A stretch of DNA of 64,000 bases from Gammaproteobacteria bacterium (GTDB lineage: Bacteria; Pseudomonadota; Gammaproteobacteria; SZUA-229). Made by a program: the position numbers and the translations under genes. Shown one piece after another: positions 30,206 through 39,905 of this stretch (within the stretch, counting starts at the first letter, position 1; each line of letters starts with the position of its first letter). The stretch covers positions 28,427 to 92,426 of the forward strand of contig WFMW01000070.1 in the NCBI GenBank assembly GCA_015488885.1, given 5' to 3'. The notes beneath the pieces are model-generated. The model worked only from the letters and a program-made list of their open reading frames with translations. It did not search any database and was not told the DNA's origin.

Positions 30206-31429
30206 ATGAGCAAATTCAGAGTATCCAGTTCAAATTTAAAAGAGCAAGATTCGTCTTCCTGCAGGCTGTCAGATCGTGCAGCCAGGTTGAACCCGTTTCA
30301 TGTTATGTCCATACTGGCGCGAGCCAGGCAGTTACAGGCTGAGGGACGGTCGGTAGTACATCTGGAAGTGGGAGAGCCAGATTTTATTACCCCGGCACCG
30401 ATCATTGAAGCTGGTATTGCCGCCCTTTCAGCAGGTAAAACCCATTATACGCCAGCAACTGGTCTGCCTGAATTACGTCAGGCAATTGCAGGTTATTATC
30501 AGCGTAAATTTGGACTTTCTATTGATAGTCACCGAATTATTATAACGCCTGGTGCATCCGGTGCATTGCAACTGGCTTTACTGGTACTGCTTGATGCGGG
30601 TGACAGTGTTTTGCTGACGGATCCAGGTTATCCCTGTAATCGGAATATTACCCAGATACTGGCCGCAAAAGAAATTGCCGTGCCGGTAAGCGCCGACACT
30701 GGCTATCAGTTAACAGCGCAGCATATTGAACAATACTGGCAAGCCTCCACGCGGGCGGCCATGGTGGCCAGCCCCTCAAATCCGACGGGTACGATTATAA
30801 AACCCGTGCATTTACAGCGGTTACTGGATGCTGTCAGGCAAAAAAATGGCATGCTGATTATTGATGAAATTTATCAGGGGCTGGTTTATGATGTCGCAGA
30901 CTCGACGGCACTGGCATTAAGTGATGACTGTTTTGTTATTAATAGTTTTTCAAAATATTTTGCCATGACTGGCTGGCGCCTTGGCTGGATGGTGGTTCCA
31001 ACAGCATATATAGGGGCGATTGAGCGGATCAGCCAGAATATTTTTCTGGCACCATCAACCATTGCGCAATATGCGGCCATCACCGCATTACAGCCTGAAA
31101 CAGAAAATATTTTACAACAGCATCGAGATGAATTTAAAATCCGCCGGGATTATTTTCTGCCTGCCTTGGCCTCGCTAGGGTTTAAGCTGGCAGTAAAACC
31201 ACAGGGGGCGTTTTATGTTTACGCAAAGTGTGACGCCTTCACTGATAACAGTTTTACCTGGACCCGGCAATTACTTGAGGCGCAGGGTATTGCTGTTACC
31301 CCCGGGGTGGATTTTGGTGATTTTAATGCACACCATTATTGTCGATTTGCCTATACCCGGCCTGTTGATGTGCTGGTGCAGGCAATATCAGGTATGAAAC
31401 GTTTTATTGAAATATCCGGGCTAAAATAA
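30206..31429 (+). CDS. PLP-dependent class I/II aminotransferase
   Basis: Fold-type I aminotransferase of 407 residues. Evidence: HLEVGEPDF and THYTPATGLPELR at the N terminus, ASPSNPTGTI, DEIYQGLVYD, and the PLP-lysine segment NSFSKYFAMTGWRLGW. The arginine binding the substrate carboxylate is in FAYTRPVD. It resembles the AspC/YugH type that accepts aspartate or aromatic/branched substrates; the exact donor cannot be read. The N-terminal 25 residues are an unconserved serine-rich extension. It is followed after 14 bases by the DUF2797 gene. Confidence 0.87.
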   Translation: MSKFRVSSSNLKEQDSSSCRLSDRAARLNPFHVMSILARARQLQAEGRSVVHLEVGEPDFITPAPIIEAGIAALSAGKTHYTPATGLPELRQAIAGYYQRKFGLSIDSHRIIITPGASGALQLALLVLLDAGDSVLLTDPGYPCNRNITQILAAKEIAVPVSADTGYQLTAQHIEQYWQASTRAAMVASPSNPTGTIIKPVHLQRLLDAVRQKNGMLIIDEIYQGLVYDVADSTALALSDDCFVINSFSKYFAMTGWRLGWMVVPTAYIGAIERISQNIFLAPSTIAQYAAITALQPETENILQQHRDEFKIRRDYFLPALASLGFKLAVKPQGAFYVYAKCDAFTDNSFTWTRQLLEAQGIAVTPGVDFGDFNAHHYCRFAYTRPVDVLVQAISGMKRFIEISGLK

Positions 31430-31443
31430 CCGTTGGAGAATCA

Positions 31444-32262
31444 ATGCAAGGTAATATTAAAAAAATGCAAACTTCACTGGTTCAGCCGGTTGCCTACCAT
31501 TTGCCAGTTGGTGATGATCTGCTGGCAATGGATGAACATATCGGTGAGACAGTTAGTCTGCATTATCAGGGTGAAATAAATTGTGTGGCCTGTGGACGTA
31601 AAACCGGTAAAAGTTTTGCCCAGGGGCATTGTTACCCCTGTTTTCGCCGTCTGGCTGCCTGTGATATGTGTATTATGAAACCCGAAACCTGTCATTATGC
31701 GGCAGGTACCTGTCGTGAACCGGCATGGGGGGAACAACATTGTTTTCAGCCGCATTATGTGTACCTGGCGAATTCATCCGGTTTAAAAGTGGGGATTACC
31801 CGTGGCACCCAGATTCCTACGCGCTGGATGGATCAGGGTGCCACCCAGGCATTGCCCGTATTCCGAGTCGCTTCACGTTATCAATCCGGGTTGCTTGAGG
31901 TTGTCTTGAAACAACACGTGTCAGATCGTACTGACTGGCGTAAAATGCTCAAAGCGATTGCAGAACCGCTTGACCTGAAACAGATTGCTGATGATTTACT
32001 GGCGAAATGTAATGTCGAGATAAGTGCAATACAACAGCAGCACGGTGAAGGGGAAATTGTCCGGCTGGATGAGTCAGTGATAGATATTCAGTATCCGGTT
32101 AATACGTACCCACTAAAAATCAAATCATTAAACTTTGATAAGCAACCACAAATTGAAGGTAAGTTGCTGGGTATTAAAGGCCAGTATTTAATCCTTGATA
32201 CAGGTGTGTTGAATATTCGTAAGTTTTCGGGGTATAACATCAGTATCAAATTTTTTACTTAA
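31444..32262 (+). CDS. DUF2797 protein with cysteine clusters and a GIY-YIG-like segment
   Basis: A 272-residue protein of unknown function. Residues 47-90 hold many cysteines in CxxC pairs (C47/C50, C63/C66, C73/C76 and more), consistent with metal binding. Next, [15 protein letters not shown] (about residues 105-120) resembles the start of a GIY-YIG nuclease-type domain. The C-terminal third ([11 protein letters not shown]... and [19 protein letters not shown]) looks like a beta-rich module. It lies between an aminotransferase and cysE on one strand. No activity should be assumed. Confidence 0.75.
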   Translation: MQGNIKKMQTSLVQPVAYHLPVGDDLLAMDEHIGETVSLHYQGEINCVACGRKTGKSFAQGHCYPCFRRLAACDMCIMKPETCHYAAGTCREPAWGEQHCFQPHYVYLANSSGLKVGITRGTQIPTRWMDQGATQALPVFRVASRYQSGLLEVVLKQHVSDRTDWRKMLKAIAEPLDLKQIADDLLAKCNVEISAIQQQHGEGEIVRLDESVIDIQYPVNTYPLKIKSLNFDKQPQIEGKLLGIKGQYLILDTGVLNIRKFSGYNISIKFFT

Positions 32263-32291
32263 GGATATTCTGTCCATATATCCATACGGGC

Positions 32292-33128
32292 TTGAGCAAC
32301 CATCCTTTTCATTCATTTGAGTATTACCTGACTAACGGAGTCATTATTATTAAAATTCGTGAAGATATTCAATGTGTGTTTGAACGTGATCCGGCAGCGC
32401 GTAATACGCTGGAGGTATTAACGGCCTATCCGGGGGTGCATGCCGTCATTATTCACCGCCTTAACCATTTTTTATGGCAATCGGGTTTTAAATGGCTGGC
32501 TCGTATCTCCTCACATATGGTGCGCTGGTTTACTGGAATTGAAATTCATCCGGGGGCAACCATCGGGCGGCGTTTTTTTATTGATCACGGCATGGGGGTA
32601 GTCATTGGAGAAACGGCGGAAATTGGTGATGACTGTACGCTGTATCATGGGGTAACGCTGGGAGGTACCAGCTGGGAGAAAGGCAAACGTCATCCAACAT
32701 TAAAAAATAATGTGGTGGTGGGGGCCGGTGCTAAAGTGCTGGGGCCGATTATACTCAGTGATGGTGTACGTGTCGGCTCTAATGCCGTGGTGACAAAATC
32801 GGTTGAAGCGGATATGACCGTGGTTGGCGTGCCCGGTCATGTTGTACACCGCGCGGATGATAATGCGGCCAAACGTCAGGCAGTGGCCGCGAAGCTGGGC
32901 TTTGATGCTTACGGGGTAACCAGTGATGCACCCGATCCAGTGGCATCGGCCATTAATAAAATGCTTGATCATATTCATCTTATGGATAAAAAAATGGAAA
33001 CCATGTGTGGGGCGTTAAAGCAGTTTGGTGCTGAAATTGATGTTTCTCGTTTACCAGAACTGGATGCCTGTTCGTTTTCTTCAGGCAAAGATGATCTGGA
33101 CGAGGAAAAAGAAAAAATTGATTCCTGA
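32292..33128 (+). CDS. cysE: Serine O-acetyltransferase
   Basis: Left-handed beta-helix acyltransferase making O-acetylserine from serine and acetyl-CoA, the first committed step of cysteine synthesis. Motifs: [44 protein letters not shown] (hexapeptide repeats), [19 protein letters not shown], and [13 protein letters not shown]. The start given is TTG 32292, which adds 16 unconserved residues and has no clear ribosome site. Homologues start just before REDI; GGAG at 32337-32340 points to ATT at 32346 or 32349 instead. It sits upstream of iscR, feeding cysteine to the desulfurases, as in Pseudomonas. Confidence 0.93.
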   Translation: MSNHPFHSFEYYLTNGVIIIKIREDIQCVFERDPAARNTLEVLTAYPGVHAVIIHRLNHFLWQSGFKWLARISSHMVRWFTGIEIHPGATIGRRFFIDHGMGVVIGETAEIGDDCTLYHGVTLGGTSWEKGKRHPTLKNNVVVGAGAKVLGPIILSDGVRVGSNAVVTKSVEADMTVVGVPGHVVHRADDNAAKRQAVAAKLGFDAYGVTSDAPDPVASAINKMLDHIHLMDKKMETMCGALKQFGAEIDVSRLPELDACSFSSGKDDLDEEKEKIDS

Positions 33129-33296
33129 AGCTTGTCTGCGCATAAATTACGGATAATATTGCTTGATTATTGATTAAATGGAGGTGGGTTATATTATATA
33201 ATAAACATTAACTATACGTCCTATAGTATTGATATATATTGTAAACAAATAGTTTAATTAATCTTTTCTTTTGTTTTTTACCGTACGACAGGGATA

Positions 33297-33330
33297 ATAC
33301 TTGACTAATTTACTCGGGATTAAGTAAAAT
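33297..33330 (+). promoter_or_regulatory. isc operon promoter overlapped by an IscR type 1 site
   Basis: A -35 TTGACT (33301-33306) and -10 TAAAAT (33325-33330) are separated by 18 bases, 33 bases before iscR. The 25 bases from 33297 fit the published type 1 IscR consensus (ATASYYGACT-RWWWY-AGTCRRSTAT) at about 22 positions by hand alignment. The perfect left half is ATACTTGACT and the right half is ACTCGGGATT. The site covers the -35, which predicts repression by [2Fe-2S]-IscR. Confidence 0.75.
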
Positions 33331-33362
33331 GAGTTAAAATTTATCAGTACAGGTGAAAAATT

Positions 33363-33827
33363 ATGCGTTTAACCACAAAAGGCCGCTATGCGGTAACCGC
33401 CGTTCTAGATCTGGCTCTGCATCAGGATGCTGGCCCGGTATCGCTGGCGGCAATTTCAGCACGCCAGGGTATTTCGCTTTCTTATCTTGAACAATTATTT
33501 GCCAAACTACGACGTAATGAAATTGTCAGCAGTACCCGCGGGCCGGGTGGTGGCTACACATTAAAAGGCAGCACCGAGGATATCAGTGTGTCAGATATTA
33601 TTATTGCTGTTGATGAAGTCTGTCAGGTTGTTGACTGTGATCAGGATAGTGATGGTTGTCAGGATGGTTATCAATGCCTCACGCATGATTTATGGCAGGA
33701 ATTAAGTAATGAAATTCGGGGATTTCTGGACGGTATCAGTCTGGCAGAGGTTATGTCAGCAGAATCTGTGCATGAGATTAGCGCCCGTCAGGAAAATTTA
33801 AATTCTAATGGTGTGAATCCAGGTTAA
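33363..33827 (+). CDS. iscR: Fe-S cluster assembly transcriptional regulator IscR
   Basis: Rrf2-family sensor of Fe-S status, 154 residues. The winged helix runs over about 1-65 with LSYLEQLFAKLRR and RGPGGGYTL. The cluster ligands are C92, C99, C105 and H108 (in DGCQDGYQCLTH), spaced one residue wider between the first two cysteines than in E. coli (92/98/104/107). An additional C87 lies before them. It heads the isc operon and should repress its own promoter when it carries a cluster. Confidence 0.96.
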   Translation: MRLTTKGRYAVTAVLDLALHQDAGPVSLAAISARQGISLSYLEQLFAKLRRNEIVSSTRGPGGGYTLKGSTEDISVSDIIIAVDEVCQVVDCDQDSDGCQDGYQCLTHDLWQELSNEIRGFLDGISLAEVMSAESVHEISARQENLNSNGVNPG

Positions 33828-33839
33828 ACGCAGAATACC

Positions 33840-35006
33840 ATGGCGATTTATCTAGACAACAACGCAACCACAGCATTAAACCAGCAGGTGCTGGATGTTA
33901 TGTTGCCTTTTATGAGGCGTGTTTGTGGTAATCCGTCCAGTCTGCATCGTTTCGGTCGCCTGCAGCGTGATGCGATTGAGCAGGCGCGTGAACAGGTGGC
34001 TAAACTGGCCGGTGCACAGGCAGATCAGGTCATTTTTACCAGCGGTGGTACAGAATCCAATAATTTGATCTTGCGGGGGCTGTCGGCCTGTGCCGGACGG
34101 GTGCAGAAAAAAAAACCTGTTAAGCGTATTGCAGTGAGTACGATTGAACATATGTCAGTGCTTAAGCCTGCGCAAGCTCTGTTTGATAAGGTAGATTATA
34201 TTGCAGTGGATGCACAGGGTTATGTCAATCAACAAAACCTGGAACAGGTTCTAGATACTGATACAGGGCTGGTATCGGTCATGACAGCAAACAATGAAAC
34301 AGGTGTTATTCAGTCTCTTGTGCCATTAATACATTGCTGTCGGCAAAGAGGTATCCTGTTTCATACCGATGCAACACAGGCAGCAGGCAAGATTGCGCTG
34401 AATTTTATTGCGGATGGCATCCATGCGATGACTTTATCCGCCCATAAAATATATGGCCCTGCTGGCGTTGGTGCCTTAATCGTTGATCAGACAGTACCAT
34501 TAAATGCGATACAGTTTGGTGGTTCACAGGAAAAAAGCCAGCGCGCAGGTACGGAAAACGTTGCCGCTATTGCTGGTTTTGGTAAAGCCGCTGAAATGGC
34601 GAGTGAAGGTTTGTTACAAAGGCAGACACATACCCGGCAGCTATGTATTTTACTGGAACAGGGGCTGAAAAAAATACCGGCAGTGACCATTTTTGCTGAA
34701 CAGGCAGATCGTTTACCCAATACTGTACAGTTTGCGGTGGCTGGTTTTGAGGGTGAAAGTTTACTCATGCAGCTGGATAGAAAAGCTATTGCAGTTTCAT
34801 CCGGTTCGGCCTGTAGCAGTGGTAAAACACAGCCCAGTCATGTGCTGCAGGCTATGCATATCCCCGATGATATCGCATTAGCTGCCATACGCGTGAGTTT
34901 TGGTGAGAACAATACGGTTGCAGAGGTTGAAACATTGTTAAACGTTCTGCATGAAATTATTAATGCTAATCGGCGCTCGCCGGTCATGATGGCAGCGAGT
35001 CTTTGA
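33840..35006 (+). CDS. Cysteine desulfurase, NifS-like (first of two)
   Basis: PLP enzyme of 388 residues that releases sulfur from cysteine. It has the N-terminal IYLDNNATTAL, the PLP lysine in LSAHKIYGPAGVGAL, and the catalytic cysteine loop SSGSACSSGKTQPSHVL. It is clearly distinct from the IscS encoded 73 bases downstream: it is shorter, lacks the IscS C-terminal tail ending SIEW, and diverges throughout. The second desulfurase in the operon may serve a different acceptor. It starts 12 bases after iscR, so it is cotranscribed. Confidence 0.92.
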   Translation: MAIYLDNNATTALNQQVLDVMLPFMRRVCGNPSSLHRFGRLQRDAIEQAREQVAKLAGAQADQVIFTSGGTESNNLILRGLSACAGRVQKKKPVKRIAVSTIEHMSVLKPAQALFDKVDYIAVDAQGYVNQQNLEQVLDTDTGLVSVMTANNETGVIQSLVPLIHCCRQRGILFHTDATQAAGKIALNFIADGIHAMTLSAHKIYGPAGVGALIVDQTVPLNAIQFGGSQEKSQRAGTENVAAIAGFGKAAEMASEGLLQRQTHTRQLCILLEQGLKKIPAVTIFAEQADRLPNTVQFAVAGFEGESLLMQLDRKAIAVSSGSACSSGKTQPSHVLQAMHIPDDIALAAIRVSFGENNTVAEVETLLNVLHEIINANRRSPVMMAASL

Positions 35007-35079
35007 AACGGTTTATATAACCCAGTTTGTAAGATGAGTCTTTTGTAAGATGAGTCTATAGAATTAAGAAGGTGAAAAA

Positions 35080-36348
35080 GTGAGCAAACAAATCAGTCAG
35101 GCAATAGATAATCAGGCCGCTAATAGTCAAATCAGTGATCGGCCCATTTATATGGATTATTCAGCCACCACACCCATTGATGAACGAGTTGTCACAGAAA
35201 TGTTAAAATACATGGGGCCAGCCAGTACGTTCGGTAACCCTGCTTCACGCAGCCATAGTTATGGCTGGGAGGCCGAAGCAGCGGTTGAACAGGCACGTAA
35301 AAATATTGCTGATCTGGTTGGGGCTAATCCAAAAGAAATTATCTTTACTTCTGGCGCAACTGAATCGGATAACCTGGCAATTAAAGGCTCAGCGCATTTT
35401 AATCAAAAACGCGGTAAGCATATTATTACCAGTAAAACTGAGCATAAAGCGGTGCTGGATTCCTGTCGTCAGCTGGAACGCGAAGGTTTTGAAGTGACGT
35501 ATCTTGATCCCATGGAAAACGGTTTGATTGATCTGGATGTATTTAGTAATGCCATTCGTGAAGACACTATTCTGGCTTCTGTTATGCATGTGAATAATGA
35601 AATCGGCGTGATTCAGGATATTGCCGCTATCGGTAATATATGTCGTGAAAATAAAATTGTATTTCATGTGGATGCAGCTCAAAGTGCAGGTAAAATAGAG
35701 ATTGATCTGGCAAATCTGCCGGTAGATTTAATGAGTTTTTCAGGGCATAAAATCTATGGGCCAAAAGGTATTGGCGCACTCTATGTACAAAGAAAGCCAC
35801 GGGTTCGCATAGAAGCCCAGATGCATGGTGGTGGTCAGGAACGTGGGATGCGTTCGGGTACCCTGGCTACCCATCAGATTGTTGGTATGGGTGAAGCTTT
35901 CCGTATCGCCAGGCAGGAAATGAAAGCCGAAAACGAACGTCTGTTAGAACTACGCAATAAACTCTGGAACGGGGTTAAAGACATGGAAGAGGTTTATGTG
36001 AATGGTGATTTAAATCAGCGGGTTGCCGGTAATATCAACATCAGTTTCAATTTTGTTGAAGGCGAAAGTCTGTTGATGGCATTAAAAGATCTGGCCGTTT
36101 CCAGTGGCAGTGCCTGTACATCTGCCAGTCTCGAGCCCAGTTATGTATTACGTGCTCTGGGCAGAAATGATGAACTGGCACATAGCTCTATCCGCTTTAC
36201 GCTGGGCCGATACACGACGGAAGACGAGGTTGATCGAGCGATTAAGCATCTGCGCAGTGCAGTCGAAAAACTGCGTCAATTATCACCGTTGTGGGATATG
36301 TACAAAGCCGGGATCGATCTGGATAGTATCGAATGGGCAGCGCATTAA
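35080..36348 (+). CDS. iscS: Cysteine desulfurase IscS (second of two)
   Basis: Main housekeeping sulfur donor for Fe-S clusters and tRNA thiolation, 422 residues. It has [11 protein letters not shown], the PLP lysine in [15 protein letters not shown], the cysteine loop [17 protein letters not shown], and the classical C-terminal tail [18 protein letters not shown] that contacts IscU in E. coli. The tail predicts a functional IscU partner, yet no iscU follows: the next gene is iscA after 71 bases. The first 20 residues ([12 protein letters not shown]) are a non-conserved extension. The start codon is GTG. Confidence 0.96.
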   Translation: MSKQISQAIDNQAANSQISDRPIYMDYSATTPIDERVVTEMLKYMGPASTFGNPASRSHSYGWEAEAAVEQARKNIADLVGANPKEIIFTSGATESDNLAIKGSAHFNQKRGKHIITSKTEHKAVLDSCRQLEREGFEVTYLDPMENGLIDLDVFSNAIREDTILASVMHVNNEIGVIQDIAAIGNICRENKIVFHVDAAQSAGKIEIDLANLPVDLMSFSGHKIYGPKGIGALYVQRKPRVRIEAQMHGGGQERGMRSGTLATHQIVGMGEAFRIARQEMKAENERLLELRNKLWNGVKDMEEVYVNGDLNQRVAGNINISFNFVEGESLLMALKDLAVSSGSACTSASLEPSYVLRALGRNDELAHSSIRFTLGRYTTEDEVDRAIKHLRSAVEKLRQLSPLWDMYKAGIDLDSIEWAAH

Positions 36349-36419
36349 AAAAGGAAACAACTCAACGAGTAATTACAAAAGATAACGGTAAAATACACAG
36401 GCTGACTGGGTAAAAAATT

Positions 36420-36743
36420 ATGGCTATTACAATGACACAGGCTGCGGCAGATCGGGTCAATACCTTTCTGGCTCATCGTGGTGCAGGCATTGGTTTACGT
36501 CTGGGCGTTAAAACCACAGGTTGTTCAGGCATGTCATATGTGCTCGAATTTGTTGATGAGATCAATGCCGACGATGAAGTTTTTGAAAACCATGGCATAA
36601 AAGTTATCGTAGATAAAAAAAGTCTGGTTTATATTGATGGTACCGAGCTGGATTTTGCTAAAGAAGGTTTAAATGAAGGCTTTAAATTTAATAATCCAAA
36701 CGAAAAAGACCAGTGTGGCTGTGGTGAAAGTTTTACTGTATAG
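36420..36743 (+). CDS. iscA: Iron-sulfur cluster carrier IscA
   Basis: A-type carrier of 107 residues that delivers [4Fe-4S] clusters or iron. The three conserved cysteines are present in TTGCSGMSY and the C-terminal CGCGESFTV. It matches IscA better than ErpA or SufA by position in the operon. It occupies the slot where iscU would normally precede it. Confidence 0.94.
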   Translation: MAITMTQAAADRVNTFLAHRGAGIGLRLGVKTTGCSGMSYVLEFVDEINADDEVFENHGIKVIVDKKSLVYIDGTELDFAKEGLNEGFKFNNPNEKDQCGCGESFTV

Positions 36744-36761
36744 CAATGTGGTAATCGTCTT

Positions 36762-37325
36762 ATGAGCACGACTCACGATATATTAACTGCCAGTTTTTTT
36801 GAATTATTTGATGTTCCCGTTTCTTATGATGTTGATCTGACTAAAGTACAACAATGTTACCGGTTTTTGCAGTCGCAGCTGCATCCTGATAAATTTGCCA
36901 GCGCCGAGGCAACACAAAAACGTTTGTCCATGCAGATGACCTCGCGTATAAATGAAGCTCTGCAAACATTAACCGATCCGGTACTGCGAGCTGCTTATAT
37001 GCTTGAATTAAAGGGCGTGGATATCAATCTGGATAATGAAACCACTGTGGACGCAGAGTTTCTCATGCAGCAGCTGGAATTACGCGAAAGCATGGAAACC
37101 ATAAAACACAATCAGGATGGTGAGGGGGCACTGGATAAACTAGATGAATTATCACAGCAGGTAAAGCAGCAGGTCAAAAAGGCCATGCAGCATTTTTCTG
37201 CCGCGTACAGCAAGATGCAGCTTGATACAGCTAGAGAATGGTTGCGTAAACTACAGTTTTTACAAAAAGCCGAAAAAGAAATTGATGTCCTCAGTGCTCA
37301 GATTGAAGATGATTTAATGATTTAA
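36762..37325 (+). CDS. hscB: Fe-S assembly J-domain co-chaperone HscB
   Basis: J-type co-chaperone that recruits IscU to HscA and stimulates its ATPase. It has 187 residues, with the J-domain HPD motif in SQLHPDKFAS (about residue 41) and a C-terminal three-helix client-binding domain. Its client IscU is not encoded in this operon. The stop codon lies inside an 8-bp tandem repeat. Confidence 0.94.
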   Translation: MSTTHDILTASFFELFDVPVSYDVDLTKVQQCYRFLQSQLHPDKFASAEATQKRLSMQMTSRINEALQTLTDPVLRAAYMLELKGVDINLDNETTVDAEFLMQQLELRESMETIKHNQDGEGALDKLDELSQQVKQQVKKAMQHFSAAYSKMQLDTAREWLRKLQFLQKAEKEIDVLSAQIEDDLMI

Positions 37326-37342
37326 TGATTTAATGGTTTAAT
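37311..37342. repeat. 8-bp tandem repeat across the hscB stop codon
   Basis: Three copies of GATTTAAT followed by one variant GGTTTAAT span the last codons and stop of hscB and the start of the gap to hscA. All frames meet TAA soon, so copy-number changes would alter only the last residues. Confidence 0.75.
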
Positions 37343-37354
37343 GAGTTTTATTAT

Positions 37355-39247
37355 ATGGCATTATTACATATCGCCGAACCCGGTCAATCTAGCGCGCCTC
37401 ACCAGCATAAACTGGCTGCCGGCATTGACCTGGGAACCACCAATTCACTGGTAGCAACAGTACGCAGCGGCCAGGTTGAAACCCTGCCGGATGAAGCCGA
37501 CCGGCACCTGTTACCCTCCGTGGTTTATTATGGCAAGACAGCGGTGCTGGTTGGCAACCCTGCACTTGAGTACAGTTTGACTGATCCGCATAATACCGTG
37601 GTTTCAGTAAAGCGAATGATGGGCAGGGGGCTGGCTGATATGCAGAATAATCAGCAGTTTCACAGCTACCGTTTCGCGCAAAATGACAGTGCCGTACCCA
37701 GAATAATAACCCAGGCCGGTGAAGTCAGTGCTATTGAAGTCTCTGCACAGATATTAGCGACACTTAAACAACGTGCAGTTGCCACACTGGGCGGGGAGCT
37801 TGATGGTGTGGTGATTACTGTGCCTGCCTATTTTGACGATGCGCAACGTCAGGCAACCAAGGATGCCGCAAAACTGGCCGGGCTCAATGTATTGCGGCTG
37901 TTGAACGAACCCACTGCCGCTGCCGTTGCCTATGGGCTTGATGCGGGTAATGACGGTGTCATCGCAGTCTATGATCTGGGCGGGGGAACCTTTGATATAT
38001 CCATTCTCAGGTTGAATAAAGGCGTATTTGAAGTTCTCGCAACCGGTGGTGACAGTGCACTGGGCGGTGATGATTTTGATCAGGCTATTGGCAACTGGAT
38101 ACTGGCTGAGGCTGGCCTGGATAAACTCGCCACACATGCAGCTAATCCGGTATTAATTCGTAGCGTTTTGCAGCATGCCCGTCGTGCAAAAGAAAGTCTG
38201 GCACAACAACCACAGACTGACATCAATATCGAGATTGAAGGTTTACACTGGCAGGGGTGTTTAACGCGGGAGAGAATGCAGGCACTTATATTGCCTCTGG
38301 TTAAAAATACCCTGCTTGCCTGCCGTCGTGTGATGCGCGATGCAAAAATTACCAATGATGATATTAATGAAGTAATTATGGTAGGTGGTTCTACCCGCAC
38401 CTTGCTGGTACGTGAAAAAGTAGGTGAGTTTTTTGCCTGTGAACCGCTTACCAGTATTGACCCGGACAGGGTTGTTGCAACTGGTGCAGCATTACAGGCT
38501 GATGTACTGGTGGGGAATAAACCCGATGACAGTCTGCTTTTGCTCGATGTTATTCCTCTATCGTTAGGCATTGAAACCATGGGAGGCCTTGCAGAAAAGA
38601 TTATTCATCGCAATACGGTTATTCCAGTGGCAAAAGCGCAGGATTTTACCACCTATAAAGACGGCCAGACAGCCATGGCTATTCATGTTGTACAGGGTGA
38701 ACGCGAACTGGTTGATGACTGTCGTTCCCTGGCGCGATTTGAATTACGCGGGATTCCTCCACAGGTGGCTGGTGCAGCCCGAATCAGGGTAACCTTTCAG
38801 GTGGATGCTGATGGTTTACTGATTGTTAGTGCAAAAGAACGCAATAGCGGGGTGGAGGCCAGTGTCGATGTAAAACCCTCATACGGCCTTACTGATAATG
38901 AGATTGAAACCATGCTGAAAGCGTCGATGGATTACGCACGGGATGATATGCTGCAACGTAGTTTGCGTGAACAGCAGGTCGATGCCAGGCGTACCCTTGA
39001 GGCCCTGGACGCAGCGCTGGCAAAAGACGGGGATGAGTTATTGTCTGCTGCTGAGAAAGACAGCATTATGCAGGCACGGCAATATTTACTTGATAATATT
39101 GATAATAACGATGCCGAGTCGATAAAAGCAGCAATCAAACAACTTGAGTCAGACTGTGAAGCTTATGTTGCCAGACGCATGAACAGTAATATTCGTCATG
39201 TTATGCAAGGGCATTCCATTAATGAATACAGTGAAAATAAAGAATAG
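37355..39247 (+). CDS. hscA: Fe-S protein assembly chaperone HscA
   Basis: Specialised Hsp70 of 630 residues that drives cluster transfer from IscU. The ATPase domain has [29 protein letters not shown] and [11 protein letters not shown]. The substrate-binding domain starts near residue 400 ([14 protein letters not shown]). Length and N-terminal extension are typical of HscA rather than DnaK. Within an operon that keeps hscB, fdx and iscX, its retention argues that IscU exists elsewhere in the genome. Confidence 0.95.
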   Translation: MALLHIAEPGQSSAPHQHKLAAGIDLGTTNSLVATVRSGQVETLPDEADRHLLPSVVYYGKTAVLVGNPALEYSLTDPHNTVVSVKRMMGRGLADMQNNQQFHSYRFAQNDSAVPRIITQAGEVSAIEVSAQILATLKQRAVATLGGELDGVVITVPAYFDDAQRQATKDAAKLAGLNVLRLLNEPTAAAVAYGLDAGNDGVIAVYDLGGGTFDISILRLNKGVFEVLATGGDSALGGDDFDQAIGNWILAEAGLDKLATHAANPVLIRSVLQHARRAKESLAQQPQTDINIEIEGLHWQGCLTRERMQALILPLVKNTLLACRRVMRDAKITNDDINEVIMVGGSTRTLLVREKVGEFFACEPLTSIDPDRVVATGAALQADVLVGNKPDDSLLLLDVIPLSLGIETMGGLAEKIIHRNTVIPVAKAQDFTTYKDGQTAMAIHVVQGERELVDDCRSLARFELRGIPPQVAGAARIRVTFQVDADGLLIVSAKERNSGVEASVDVKPSYGLTDNEIETMLKASMDYARDDMLQRSLREQQVDARRTLEALDAALAKDGDELLSAAEKDSIMQARQYLLDNIDNNDAESIKAAIKQLESDCEAYVARRMNSNIRHVMQGHSINEYSENKE

Positions 39248-39263
39248 ACAGGAGAAATCTGAA

Positions 39264-39602
39264 GTGCCACAAATTATCTTTCTTCCCCATGCCGAAATCT
39301 GTCCTGATGGCATGGCCATTGAGGTTGAACCGGGTATCTCCATTTGTGATGCTGCCTTGCAGCATCATATAGAAATTGAACATGCCTGCGAAAAATCCTG
39401 TGCATGCACCACCTGTCATGTTTATGTGCGTGAAGGCATGGATTCGCTGAATGAAAGCTCGGAGGATGAAGATGATATGCTGGATAAAGCCTGGGGACTA
39501 GAGCCAGATTCACGCTTGAGCTGTCAGGCCATTGTCGGTAATGAAGATCTGGTGGTAGAAATTCCAAAATACACCATCAATATGGTGTCTGAGAATCATT
39601 AA
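39264..39602 (+). CDS. fdx: ISC-type [2Fe-2S] ferredoxin
   Basis: Adrenodoxin-like ferredoxin that donates electrons during cluster assembly. I place the start at GTG 39264 because homologues begin at this point (P-K/Q-IxxLPH) and AGGAG lies at 39250-39254; the frame is open further upstream. The cluster cysteines lie in HACEKSCACTTCH and LSCQAIV. About 112 residues, with the family C terminus ending in VVEIPKYTINM. Confidence 0.94.
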   Translation: MPQIIFLPHAEICPDGMAIEVEPGISICDAALQHHIEIEHACEKSCACTTCHVYVREGMDSLNESSEDEDDMLDKAWGLEPDSRLSCQAIVGNEDLVVEIPKYTINMVSENH

Positions 39603-39615
39603 AAAGGGGCGTTCT

Positions 39616-39819
39616 ATGGGTTTAAAATGGGTGGATTCACTTGATATTGCGATTGAACTGGATGATAAATATCCTGAGATTGATCCAAGGCAGATAAATT
39701 TTGTCGATTTACAACACTGGGTACTGGCGCTGGAACATTTTGATGATACGGCAGAACATTGTGGGGAAAAGATTCTTGAAGCTATTCAACAGGCCTGGAT
39801 TGATGAACGCCAGGATTGA
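39616..39819 (+). CDS. iscX: IscX, Fe-S assembly accessory protein
   Basis: Small acidic protein of 67 residues that binds iron and IscS and tunes desulfurase activity. It has the conserved LKWVDSLDIAIELDDKYPEI, DPRQINFVDLQHWV and the C-terminal EAIQQAWIDER. It ends the isc operon; in Pseudomonas-type genomes ndk follows, but here the next gene is rlmN. Confidence 0.95.
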   Translation: MGLKWVDSLDIAIELDDKYPEIDPRQINFVDLQHWVLALEHFDDTAEHCGEKILEAIQQAWIDERQD

Positions 39820-39905
39820 ATCTTTTTGTGCAGAGCTGTCTTAAATACAAAATCCCGGGTAGAATATCCATTTGATTCACTATACCAAATACGTGCCCGG
39901 AACTG

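Noticed and set aside
36349..36419. Remnant of iscU coding sequence in the iscS-iscA gap
   Set aside because: A frame ends in SNYKR, which faintly recalls an IscU C terminus, but five residues are not evidence.
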